Shown: piece after piece, positions 11,201 through 17,605 of the stretch | Layout of the letters: every line of letters starts with the position of its first letter | Numbering within the stretch: the stretch's first letter is position 1 | Assembly (NCBI RefSeq): GCF_002778315.1 | Contig: NZ_NESA01000005.1 | Span: forward strand, 1 to 64,000 | DNA from: Limnohabitans sp. JirII-31 | Lineage (GTDB): Bacteria; Pseudomonadota; Gammaproteobacteria; Burkholderiales; Burkholderiaceae_C | DNA: 64,000 bases | Direction: 5' to 3' | The notes under the pieces: model-generated | Database searches by the model: none | What the model saw: the letters and a program-made list of their open reading frames with translations, nothing else | What the model was told of the DNA's origin: nothing | Translations under genes and position numbers: made by a program

Positions 11201-11756
11201 TGACCACGTCATCAAGCTTTGTTACAGAATTCGCACTGGTCTCGGTAGCTAAATTTTCTCGATTCGTATCGTGTAAGTCATAGCCAGAGAATTTCTTTAC
11301 ATACGACGAAATTCGAGTCCCATTCCCGTCAATGTTGTCATCTACTCCATCCGATTTCAAATATCGTTGAAGCCCGCCAACACCTTTTAGGTGCGCCCCA
11401 GCAATAAGACCACTTTCCGTAATAAATGTTCCATCTGAAAGTGTTTTACCAATGTACTGATCTAAACCAAGATTTTCTATATAGTTCCATTGTTTATCAA
11501 CGTAAGCGCGAATAGCATTCTCTTGCGCCTGTGAATTAGATAAAAAATCATCTTTGCTTGATACACCATCCTTACCCGTCCACTGCCCTCTCCAATCATT
11601 CTGAGTACTTCCATCTCGCTTGTAATAGCCAGCGTCGATTAGAGCAGTTTCACCGACTTGGTATTTTCCTAAGTATCCGAATTGATTGACTACAGAGTAA
11701 TTCCCGCCAGATTCCCTTGCAGCCAAGCTCGTCAAAAAATCTGACATATTTTTCAT
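2478..11756 (-). CDS. Giant secreted-type protein: lysozyme/transglycosylase-like N-terminus plus cadherin-like repeats
   Basis: The 3,092-residue product starts with a lysozyme/SLT-like segment of about 160 residues. AARESGGNYS puts a likely catalytic Glu at residue 15 and is followed by GYLGKYQVGETALIDAGYY. A glycine-zipper hydrophobic stretch ending GGLWGDDDPPPPP lies near 555-602. EF-hand-like calcium loops (DFNGNGLIETRD, DANGDGTIDKSD, DVNQDGVQSGNE) follow around 975-1,070, then a Ser/Thr/Ala/Val-rich linker, then about 16 tandem cadherin-like repeats from about 1,470. The frame ends at a TAA inside a repeat, where sister repeats have TAC (Tyr). The start ATG overlaps the stop of the Ivy-like gene (ATGA), and GGAG lies 8 bp upstream. 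I infer a surface or released cell-wall hydrolase on a repeat stalk. The enzyme class is a motif-level call, and the route of secretion is not shown. Confidence 0.75.
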   Translation of the reverse strand: MKNMSDFLTSLAARESGGNYSVVNQFGYLGKYQVGETALIDAGYYKRDGSTQNDWRGQWTGKDGVSSKDDFLSNSQAQENAIRAYVDKQWNYIENLGLDQYIGKTLSDGTFITESGLIAGAHLKGVGGLQRYLKSDGVDDNIDGNGTRISSYVKKFSGYDLHDTNRENLATETSANSVTKLDDVVIIAKRPASIAGDAIDATLPDGTSVVSTSTTANGQTTVTAKLLDKDGHVLLSAGPGQTMERDPETGIVQVRTGTSDQVQQYDPATGEVSNALRTGSDAAQVFENLLDVFSNPKLPTDKGVQVADANGTLPDTPAPTNANTNTFTHYLDTQANTLTTAQQDALAAQMDKLGLGNDKSLSFYTLPGGGALIATADGDIVGEIVHSSSGDLNLKATAIDASGNTVEVNQHINEQGSVLTQDQYNTQAQQQASALFNSLMAANNWDHLSDVGKLSALVNLYNATDKLGEAFGATGNNLPGDLGAAAGWLSLAQGLQSGDSLIIANGINVVSDRALDNAMNEAFGNTAAGESVPYLSYALAIRNFEDNPEVAAGTMLGTYIGEDIGAVMGGPIGAAIGGAIGGFIGGALGGLWGDDDPPPPPLGLVHFGWNANGEIIPLVDIDQSGGANAAISVANQLLDGLNQIVTQRNQAIDEALFAQGVDPAVFTSFHVSVNASTLPSVQWDQKNGALTGYTDSFSWASATRFLSFAEGHFCIQPKWAVDIEKFQSITKHADVGIDDVTNVARDLSVEISGTAQITLDSAGNATAQNRNNGLGGQIAKMYAQEILSQAQIQVDLLNDRIDRKLNLDGVPELQWDQYHVALNPAKLPEIKFDGDRAYFLSYSDEGTEKLQAINLNGFGEQLHDKLSQDGCIQTSWEYETIREHWINTQSDIHEQQLQGADTTVLEANALIQLRSSAVYGDASQSADFKSQTYGALLVHARGEVASTIELLRDVDGDGYLEKTQLFSAKDFSGNLQALLVLDFNGNGLIETRDILNLGGNTSEGNPTDAARLANANADLQRNNIEWLDANGDGTIDKSDPAFAAIKLWVDVNQDGVQSGNEVSSLASQHISSINFKTGEVTYADGHTDALTAQTLKADTEGIKFTQIREVNPDGTLRTLDAGTVLEHEGYQGQVQITDEGGTRWVDKREQTYEQQALRTGDWEGTAEQEAHRQGGGNVEGAPTQTTATGATNFGPVKAAANQTTQSTVAAGDARVVSDAPTQATVKPNAQVTFVAGDSRIKSDAVPTPSPAANSIRVPETRLAFVPSTQASSTNEIRLVTQDMIESAGSSMFGAAGLGVLGAVGLGATASAAEAAAVQANVVSAGSNTNPSSNSANAVSTNNQFTTTLPTSGASSNTSLAPSTPAEVVVKQAEVFSAPVLVVQGVQTVQTAATSSSTSSPAFVSSTPASPVTEAAPVVVVKAVVISSATSSKASSDSTSATSSATATSTDATSTTSSVSASAATYVTLDYPVVSGETLPGTEDVVLRLSQDVLLANDSSPNASADPNAPALTITAVADAVNGQVSLNDGVVVFMPNTNFHGEASFTYTVTDQYGLSTTGSTTLVIAAVNDAPVTQGETGQTQEDTAIYFNVADLLSNDSDVDSVTDGQVLSITGIAAAQNGTATLLADGRIRFVPDSNFHGSAQFTYIVNDGNDASNNGSTTATVNVDVSAVNDAPVTQQDTDSVDEDIPIFFTQAQLLKNDSDVDTATDGQVLSITAVTGASNGTVSMLANGDISFIPNANYHGAASFTYTVSDGNGGTTNASVSITVNEVNDTPVVQGESTSTNEDTTLYIAASKLLDNDSDVDTITDGQVLSLSAVSSISGKTHGTVSLVNNADGTQTVQFAPDANYHGVASFNYTVSDGNGGYATAVATINLAAVNDAPVTVGETSSTDEDVWLTFTQAKLLENDSDVDTATDGQVLTITAVSGATNGKVSMLANGDIRFTPDANYHGTASFTYTVSDGNGATTDASVNLTVLAVNDSPKALGDVFVTQEDSAIVLTSKQLLANDTDNDIATDADVLTISRVFDALHCTVTLNTDGTINLVPDAQYHGNVRFSYEITDVSGATSTAFVVAGVSAVNDAPVSQSDSFDGTEDTLIILEQADVLANDTDNDVLTDADSLSVQSVGNASHGTVRLLSSGQIEFLPDANYHGLATFDYVVTDTFGATSTNTVTLSIGAVNDTPVVQGESTNTNEDTTLNIAASKLLANDSDVDTITDGQVLSLSGVSSISGKTHGTVALVSNADGTQTVQYTPDANYHGTASFNYTVSDGNGGYATSTATVTVSAVNDAPVTADETDQIDEDNAITWTQAELLANDSDVDTATDGQVLSITAVSDATHGTVSMLASGDIQFIPTANYHGTASFTYTVSDGNGATTDAGVSITVNAVNDTPVVLGETVSTSEDITLNIAASTLLSNDSDVDTATDGQVLNLSSVSSISGKTHGTVSLVTNADGTQTVQYTPDANYHGTASFNYTVSDGNGGYATSTATVTVSAVNDAPVTADETDQIDEDNAITWTQAELLANDSDVDTATDGQVLSITAVSGATNGTVSMLASGDIQFIPNANYHGTASFTYTVSDGNGGTTNASVSITVNEVNDTPGVLGETVSTSEDTTLNIAASKLLANDSDVDTITDGQVLSLSAVGSINGKTHGTVTLVSNADGTQTVQYTPDANYHGTASFNYTVSDGNGGYATAVATVTVAAVNDAPVTMGETSSTDEDTAIVFTQADLLANDSDVDTATDGQVLSITAVSGATNGTVSMLASGDIQFIPNANYHGTASFTYTVSDGNGATTDASVSITVNAVNDTPVVLGETVSTSEDTTLNIAVSTLLSNDSDVDTATDGQVLTLSSVSTISGKTHGTVALVNNADGTQTVQYTPDANYHGTASFNYTVSDGNGGYATAVATVTVAAVNDAPVTVGETSSTDEDTGLTFTQAQLLNNDSDVDTATDGQVLTITAVSGATNGTVSMLANGDIRFIPNANYHGAASFTYTVSDSNGGTTDASVSITVNAVNDIPVVLGESTSTNEDTTLYIAASKLLANDSDVDTITDGQVLSLSSVSSISGQTHGAVSLINNADGTQTVQFTPDANYHGVASFN
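7004..8780. repeat. 1,777-bp direct repeat, copy A (in the giant gene)
   Basis: This block matches 12787-14563 at a fixed offset of 5,783 bp. All reading frames compared over the block, on both strands, give the same translations in the two copies, so the copies look identical. The left limit is a single mismatch at 7003/12786, and the right limit is at 8780/14563, where the sequences diverge at once. In protein terms it covers residues of about 992-1,584 of the giant protein: calcium-loop region, low-complexity linker and the first repeat. Confidence 0.9.
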
Positions 11757-12319
11757 TTTTTAGCTCCGAGCAAATTCGACAAAACACCCGTCAACTCAGT
11801 GCTGGGCGACGATATCGATTCAATGTCTGATCGAATAGACAACATCCCCCAGCCAGCACCTGAAGAAGGTGCATAAACGAAATACAAATACTCTGCATCA
11901 CACGCATGAGGACGACAAGTTGAATAGATATAAATCACGTCGCCATTTTTTAGGGTTTTCTTTTCAGCGGGACTTGTAGGTCCAGAACCAAAAGACACCC
12001 ACTTCAGTCCAAGATATGGCTCAAATACTTTTTTGTAAGCAGCAGAAAAGCGTTGCTCTTTCAGAGCGTTAAAAAGAAGCGGTTGCACCTGCTCCTGCTC
12101 CTGCTGAAAATTGTTTTGCGCCCAAATTGCAGGCGTCATTAAAAACACAGCACAAAGCAAGCATCCTCTCCACGCTTGACCTATGGCATTGCCCACAAAC
12201 ACCACTTTGCCTTCAGCTTGATTCACAACCGATGAGCCTAGTGGCGCAGCAATGTCTGAACCCTTGTGGTTAGTTCCTTCGTATTGCTGTTGAAGCTTTG
12301 TGTTATTTGCATCAATCAT
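11753..12319 (-). CDS. Ivy-family lysozyme inhibitor with an M23-peptidase remnant at its N-terminus
   Basis: The 188-residue frame is a chimera. Residues 14-47 resemble the first part of an M23 (LytM) peptidase core, NHKGSDIAAPLGSSVVN, including the HxxxD zinc motif (H18, D22). Residues 53-67 form a hydrophobic signal-like segment ending AIWA. The rest looks like mature Ivy: W107, a TSPAEKKTL segment, and the loop CRPHAC at 135-140, which matches the inhibitory CKPHDC loop of Ivy. Known Ivy proteins are periplasmic inhibitors that plug lysozyme active sites. The gene overlaps the next gene, which encodes a lysozyme-like domain, by ATGA, so I infer that it is the matching protector. The true start could be an internal TTG at codon 54 or 55 behind GGAGAGG, which would skip the M23 piece. 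Confidence 0.8.
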   Translation of the reverse strand: MIDANNTKLQQQYEGTNHKGSDIAAPLGSSVVNQAEGKVVFVGNAIGQAWRGCLLCAVFLMTPAIWAQNNFQQEQEQVQPLLFNALKEQRFSAAYKKVFEPYLGLKWVSFGSGPTSPAEKKTLKNGDVIYIYSTCRPHACDAEYLYFVYAPSSGAGWGMLSIRSDIESISSPSTELTGVLSNLLGAKK

Positions 12320-12728
12320 GCTTTGTCTCCCTGATGTGCTTTAGCGTGAGCCATGCAATGACGAGAAGCGGATAGATGAGTTGTCTAAGAAAGAAATACT
12401 CCGTTTCGGCAGGGGTCGTGTTTTCGTGGAAATGGCCGCCAAGAATTAGCGTTTCGCCAAACCCGTAGAAAAATGCACCAAGAGCAGCCCATCTCAATGT
12501 GGACTGATGCCGCAATGGGAAAAGGAGCGCACAAAGCAAAAGTACGCTGGCTGGAATCGCGCCCCACAAGCTGGCTGCAACCCAAAACCCGCGTGTCCAA
12601 CTAATTCCATCCATCTCGGCACAAGCTCGCACACCACCCCACAAAACAAAAATCCAAATCAACGAACTCAACCGCTTGGATTTAGGTTGCTCTTTGGTAA
12701 CTACTTCGCTTTGCGTTTCTGCGTTCAT
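12312..12728 (-). CDS. Small membrane protein with about four transmembrane segments, function unknown
   Basis: The 138-residue product has a charged N-terminal 20 residues, then hydrophobic segments near 23-37, 47-68, 79-97 and 112-128. A His-containing stretch, GGHFHENTTPAETEYF, lies between the last two. I do not recognise a family. It overlaps the lipase-like gene upstream by ATGA and the Ivy-like gene downstream by 8 bp, so it belongs to the same operon. Its position between two effector-like genes makes an inner-membrane immunity or accessory role possible, but nothing in the sequence proves this. Confidence 0.7.
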   Translation of the reverse strand: MNAETQSEVVTKEQPKSKRLSSLIWIFVLWGGVRACAEMDGISWTRGFWVAASLWGAIPASVLLLCALLFPLRHQSTLRWAALGAFFYGFGETLILGGHFHENTTPAETEYFFLRQLIYPLLVIAWLTLKHIRETKHD

Positions 12729-15700
12729 GCAGCGCTCCTAAAAAACTCGTCGTTTTTCGCTATTTGATTTGTGTCACTACTAGCTATGTCTTCTTGTGTC
12801 TGCCCTGTTTCACCCTGCGTCACCGGTGCATCGTTGACAGCAGCAATCACCAGCGTCGTGCTGCCCGTGGTGCTCAAACCATATTGGTCTGTCACGGTGT
12901 AGGTGAAGCTGGCCTCGCCATGGAAGTTGGTGTTGGGCATGAACACCACCACACCGTCGTTCAAGCTGACCTGCCCGTTCACCGCATCTGCAACCGCTGT
13001 GATGGTGAGTGCGGGTGCATTGGGGTCTGCGCTGGCGTTGGGGCTGCTGTCGTTGGCCAACAAAACGTCTTGGCTCAAGCGCAACACTACGTCCTCGGTG
13101 CCGGGCAAAGTTTCGCCACTGACGACGGGGTAATCCAGTGTCACGTAAGTAGCGGCACTCGCGCTCACGCTGGACGTGGTGGATGTTGCGTCTGTCGATG
13201 TTGCTGTTGCACTGCTGGTAGCAGACGTGCTGTCTGAACTGGCTTTGCTGCTGGTTGCGCTGCTGATCACCACCGCCTTGACCACCACCACAGGTGCAGC
13301 CTCTGTCACAGGGCTGGCTGGCGTTGACGAAACAAAGGCAGGCGAGGACGTGCTACTGGATGTGGCTGCGGTTTGCACCGTCTGCACACCCTGCACCACC
13401 AGCACAGGAGCAGAGAACACCTCAGCCTGTTTGACGACCACTTCTGCTGGCGTGGATGGTGCAAGTGACGTGTTTGAGCTTGCGCCTGAAGTCGGCAAGG
13501 TGGTGGTGAACTGGTTGTTGGTGCTCACCGCGTTGGCGCTGTTGCTGCTTGGGTTGGTGTTGCTGCCAGCGCTGACCACATTGGCCTGCACCGCTGCCGC
13601 CTCTGCCGCACTGGCGGTGGCCCCTAAACCGACCGCGCCTAAAACCCCCAAACCCGCCGCCCCAAACATGCTGCTGCCAGCGCTCTCAATCATGTCTTGT
13701 GTGACAAGGCGAATTTCATTGGTCGACGACGCCTGGGTGCTGGGCACGAAGGCCAGCCGCGTCTCTGGGACGCGGATGCTGTTGGCAGCTGGGCTAGGTG
13801 TTGGAACTGCATCACTCTTGATTCGACTGTCGCCCGCCACAAAGGTGACCTGCGCGTTGGGCTTGACTGTGGCTTGGGTGGGTGCATCACTGACCACCCG
13901 CGCATCCCCAGCCGCGACGGTGCTTTGTGTGGTTTGATTTGCTGCTGCTTTGACGGGCCCAAAATTTGTGGCACCTGTCGCCGTTGTCTGTGTGGGTGCA
14001 CCCTCCACATTGCCACCGCCTTGCCTGTGTGCTTCTTGCTCTGCGGTACCTTCCCAGTCGCCCGTGCGCAAGGCTTGCTGCTCATAAGTTTGTTCGCGCT
14101 TGTCCACCCAGCGTGTGCCACCTTCATCGGTGATCTGCACTTGGCCTTGGTAGCCTTCGTGTTCCAAGACCGTGCCTGCGTCTAGGGTGCGCAGCGTACC
14201 GTCGGGGTTGACTTCTCGTATCTGCGTGAATTTGATGCCCTCTGTGTCTGCTTTGAGGGTTTGTGCTGTCAGCGCATCGGTGTGGCCGTCGGCATACGTC
14301 ACCTCGCCTGTTTTGAAGTTGATGCTGCTGATGTGCTGGCTAGCCAAACTGCTGACTTCGTTGCCTGATTGAACACCGTCTTGGTTGACATCGACCCACA
14401 GTTTGATGGCGGCAAACGCCGGGTCGCTCTTGTCAATCGTTCCGTCCCCGTTCGCATCTAACCACTCGATGTTGTTGCGTTGCAAGTCTGCGTTGGCATT
14501 GGCCAGTCGTGCTGCGTCAGTGGGATTGCCTTCGCTGGTGTTGCCGCCTAAGTTCAAGATGTCTCGCGTCTGAATGACGCCATCACCATTGAAGTCAATA
14601 GTCAGTACCGCTTGCAAGTTGCCTGCGCTGTCTGTGGCGGCCACTGCTTGGGTTTGCTCAAAATATCCATCGCCCTCGACATCGCGCAGCACTTGCGTGA
14701 GTTGGGTTTGGGCCGCTTGCACACCGGGGATGTCACCCAGGTGCAGCACCAGCGCACCAAATGTTTGGCTCTTGAAGTCGGCGCTTTCTGCGGCATTGCC
14801 TTGCAAGCTAAACGCCTCATTGCCGGCATAGGATTGGCCGCCTACGCCTAGTTTGAAGTCGTGGGCTAGCTCAGTGAGGTGCGCTTGGGCTTGGCTAATT
14901 TGATGGCCTAGCGCGTTGTAGTTCTGCTCTTGGCCTGCTTTGAGTTGCTGCTGCGAATAAACACCATCTTCCGTTTGAACGTCAACGGTCTCCAGCAACG
15001 CATCGCGCTGGGCTTGCAGCTGTTGTATTTGTTCTTGAGCATGTTGCCACTTCGCTTGCTCGGTCTGCACTTGCCATGCAGGAGCGAGGCCGCCGTTGTT
15101 GCTCAAAGTTTCCAGTAATTTCTGCGCAATGCTCTCGCTAAATATAGGCTCATGGAATGTGGTGCCATCGGTCATGGTGACCTCTAGCCACGCACCACCT
15201 GTTTGGCTGCTGTAGCCGATGCGCGGAATCAAGTACGGGTTGATGGCCACGTCGTCTGCGCTGCTGGGGTTCTTCTCGTTGATGGCTTGCACCACAGCTT
15301 CGAGCAAGCTCTGCACACCTGTGGCCAAGTTGTTGGCCACATCACCACCGCCACTTTGGTTGTAGTCGATGGTGTGTTGGATGTTGCCGTTGGCATCCCA
15401 ACTGAAATGCACAGCGCCATCTGGGGGTGGGGGTGGGTCGTCGTCGCCCCAGAGGCCGCCCAAAGCACCACCGATAAACCCGCCAATGGCTCCACCAAGT
15501 GGCCCACCAAAGTACATGCCCACCAAGGTGCCAATGCTCTGCGCTGGGTTGTCTTCTAAATTGTTGAGCGCCAACGCTATGCTGACGTAGGGCACGGCAT
15601 TAGACATGGCGTTGCTGGCTGCCGCACTCTCTAAAGCCGACTCTGCCGCCGCGTCAAAGGCCGCGCTGCTGGCAGCATCGACGGTGCTTTGCGCCATCAT

Positions 15701-17605
15701 GTCGTCCATCATCTGCATGGCCGCATCGCTCATGTAGCTGCTGTACGCGTTCAACCCCATTTGCCCCACTTGCAAGCCGCTTTGCAGCGTCATCCACCCG
15801 TTGCCGCTGTCGAGGCCTTGCATGAGTCCCAGCACACTGGCAAAGCCACCCAAGTCGCCGGCTAGCTCTGCGCCTACAGCGTGGGCTGCGTTGTACGCAC
15901 CCGTGAGTGCGCTGAGTTTGCCGACATCGCTCAATTGATCCCACTGCTGGAGGTTCATGAGTCCGTTGAACAAACCTATGCCCTGCGCCACGCTTTGTAA
16001 CTGGGCTTGGTTGTACTGCTCTTGGGTTTGAACGCTGCCTTGTTCGTTGATGTGTTGGTTGACTTCTACCGTGTTGCCACTGGCGTCGATGGCGGTGGCT
16101 TTGAGGCTGAGGTCACCCGTGCTGCTGCGGTTAATCTCGCCCACGATGTCGCCGTCTGCGGTGGCTATCAATGCGCCGCCACTAGGCAAGGTGTAGAAGG
16201 AGAGGGATTTGTCGGTGCCTAGGCCTAGTTTGTTTATCTGCGCCGCGAGTGCGTCTTGTTGCGCGGTGCTGAGAGTACTTCCTTGCGTGTCTAGGTAGTG
16301 GGTGAAAGTGTTGGTGTTGGCATTGGTGGGGGCGGATGTATCGGGCAACATGCCGCTGGCGTCGGATTCGCTCTGTTGTGTGTTTTCTTGAGCTTTGTGA
16401 ACTTGGTCGCTTTGCAAGTCCATGCCGTTCACAGAGTCGGCGCTATAAATATTGATCTCTGGAGTTCCCCGAGGGTCTTGCAAAGACGTCAACAATTCAC
16501 TCTGCGAAAGAACCCGCCGTTCACCACTTACGGTTGTTTCGATGACCTGAGGAGAGCTTGCATCTTGTGCGTGTGCCAGATGTATTCGATTGCCACTTTG
16601 CACAACTACCGCCACGGGTTGCATTTCACCGTCAACAACCTCACGATCAAAAAAAGCGATGGCTTTGCCACTTTTATCGACCAACGCTTGTATTTGCCAT
16701 GTATTGCTCGACGAACCATCCGAAGAAATAGGCGCATAGAGCACCGGCTTACCATCACGACCCAGAAACATGGTTTGCAATGTCAACGCGCCCGCATCAG
16801 CAATTTGTCCCTTGACGCCTGCGAGCATGTACAAGGCATCTTCAATCTTTACTGAGCTGTGCTCTGCCACGGTTTGCAACGCCTCCCCCGTGGCAAGTCC
16901 AGCTAGCGGGTTTGCTAAAAATGTACCCAACGTTGCCAAGGTGTCCACGCCACCCATTTGACCCAGCGCAGGAATGGGAACAACCTGTGTTTCCTGAAAC
17001 TGTTCTCCGAGTTTGGCAATATTGGATGTGGTGACGTTTTGTATCTTTCCCGTGATGTCGTGCCCACTTTCAGGCTGGCCATTTTCAAGTGCGATTTGTT
17101 TGAATTGCGGCGTATCAATCAAACGTGCCGCACCAGGCGCATCTTGTACTTGTGCGTCAACACCGTACATCTTGGCCACCACTTGAGCCAACATGCCGCC
17201 TAGGCTGTGGCCTGTGGCTAGGGTGGTGATTTTTGGTGCATCAGTAATGTTATCCTGCTCAGCATATTTACCAACTGCATCGACTGCCATTCCCTGAGCC
17301 TGCTTCATATAAGCAGCCGCATCGGTGAACTGTCCATTCCAAGTGCCGTTAGCTGCTGCTTTGAGTGCTGTGGTTAAGTCAGTGGTTGAATCACTCCCTC
17401 GATAGGCCACCACCAACTCACCTGTTTTAGGGTTCACATATGCACTGGCGGCAAAGTCGGGGGATTGGGGATTTTCTAAAACAACTTTAAGTGGCTCAAA
17501 CCCTGCGGGTGGAATGAACGGCGTTTTGCTGTCATAGGCCCCGCGCGCAAAAGTTGAGGCCTGAACAGCCTTGCCACTCACGCTTGATAAATTCAAATCG
17601 CTCAT
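12725..17605 (-). CDS. Large class-3-lipase-like protein, C-terminal repeats lost
   Basis: The 1,626-residue product opens with a lipase_3-like alpha/beta hydrolase. It has the strand motif ELVVAYRGSDSTTD near 63-76 and the nucleophile elbow TGHSLGGMLAQ with Ser134. Downstream come a glycine-zipper stretch ending GGLWGDDDPPPPP (about 688-728), a Gln-rich coiled-coil-like segment (about 840-900), calcium-loop motifs, and a constant region matching the giant protein. After one cadherin-like repeat and the first residues of the next (TQGETGQTQED), the homology stops and 20 unrelated residues finish the protein. It therefore looks like a displaced effector that has lost its stalk. GGAGATAAGCC lies before the ATG, which overlaps the stop of the upstream secreted-protein gene. 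The lipid substrate is unknown. Confidence 0.8.
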   Translation of the reverse strand: MSDLNLSSVSGKAVQASTFARGAYDSKTPFIPPAGFEPLKVVLENPQSPDFAASAYVNPKTGELVVAYRGSDSTTDLTTALKAAANGTWNGQFTDAAAYMKQAQGMAVDAVGKYAEQDNITDAPKITTLATGHSLGGMLAQVVAKMYGVDAQVQDAPGAARLIDTPQFKQIALENGQPESGHDITGKIQNVTTSNIAKLGEQFQETQVVPIPALGQMGGVDTLATLGTFLANPLAGLATGEALQTVAEHSSVKIEDALYMLAGVKGQIADAGALTLQTMFLGRDGKPVLYAPISSDGSSSNTWQIQALVDKSGKAIAFFDREVVDGEMQPVAVVVQSGNRIHLAHAQDASSPQVIETTVSGERRVLSQSELLTSLQDPRGTPEINIYSADSVNGMDLQSDQVHKAQENTQQSESDASGMLPDTSAPTNANTNTFTHYLDTQGSTLSTAQQDALAAQINKLGLGTDKSLSFYTLPSGGALIATADGDIVGEINRSSTGDLSLKATAIDASGNTVEVNQHINEQGSVQTQEQYNQAQLQSVAQGIGLFNGLMNLQQWDQLSDVGKLSALTGAYNAAHAVGAELAGDLGGFASVLGLMQGLDSGNGWMTLQSGLQVGQMGLNAYSSYMSDAAMQMMDDMMAQSTVDAASSAAFDAAAESALESAAASNAMSNAVPYVSIALALNNLEDNPAQSIGTLVGMYFGGPLGGAIGGFIGGALGGLWGDDDPPPPPDGAVHFSWDANGNIQHTIDYNQSGGGDVANNLATGVQSLLEAVVQAINEKNPSSADDVAINPYLIPRIGYSSQTGGAWLEVTMTDGTTFHEPIFSESIAQKLLETLSNNGGLAPAWQVQTEQAKWQHAQEQIQQLQAQRDALLETVDVQTEDGVYSQQQLKAGQEQNYNALGHQISQAQAHLTELAHDFKLGVGGQSYAGNEAFSLQGNAAESADFKSQTFGALVLHLGDIPGVQAAQTQLTQVLRDVEGDGYFEQTQAVAATDSAGNLQAVLTIDFNGDGVIQTRDILNLGGNTSEGNPTDAARLANANADLQRNNIEWLDANGDGTIDKSDPAFAAIKLWVDVNQDGVQSGNEVSSLASQHISSINFKTGEVTYADGHTDALTAQTLKADTEGIKFTQIREVNPDGTLRTLDAGTVLEHEGYQGQVQITDEGGTRWVDKREQTYEQQALRTGDWEGTAEQEAHRQGGGNVEGAPTQTTATGATNFGPVKAAANQTTQSTVAAGDARVVSDAPTQATVKPNAQVTFVAGDSRIKSDAVPTPSPAANSIRVPETRLAFVPSTQASSTNEIRLVTQDMIESAGSSMFGAAGLGVLGAVGLGATASAAEAAAVQANVVSAGSNTNPSSNSANAVSTNNQFTTTLPTSGASSNTSLAPSTPAEVVVKQAEVFSAPVLVVQGVQTVQTAATSSSTSSPAFVSSTPASPVTEAAPVVVVKAVVISSATSSKASSDSTSATSSATATSTDATSTTSSVSASAATYVTLDYPVVSGETLPGTEDVVLRLSQDVLLANDSSPNASADPNAPALTITAVADAVNGQVSLNDGVVVFMPNTNFHGEASFTYTVTDQYGLSTTGSTTLVIAAVNDAPVTQGETGQTQEDIASSDTNQIAKNDEFFRSAA
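12787..14563. repeat. 1,777-bp direct repeat, copy B (in the lipase-like gene)
   Basis: This is the second copy of the block at 7004-8780, in the same orientation and the same reading frame. It encodes about residues 1,014-1,606 of the lipase-like protein. Beyond the block the two genes share only shorter or imperfect similarity, for example 9958-10030 with 15425-15497 (glycine-zipper region) and about 10500-10700 with 16020-16230. Identity confined to this block suggests a recent duplication or gene conversion. Confidence 0.9.
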
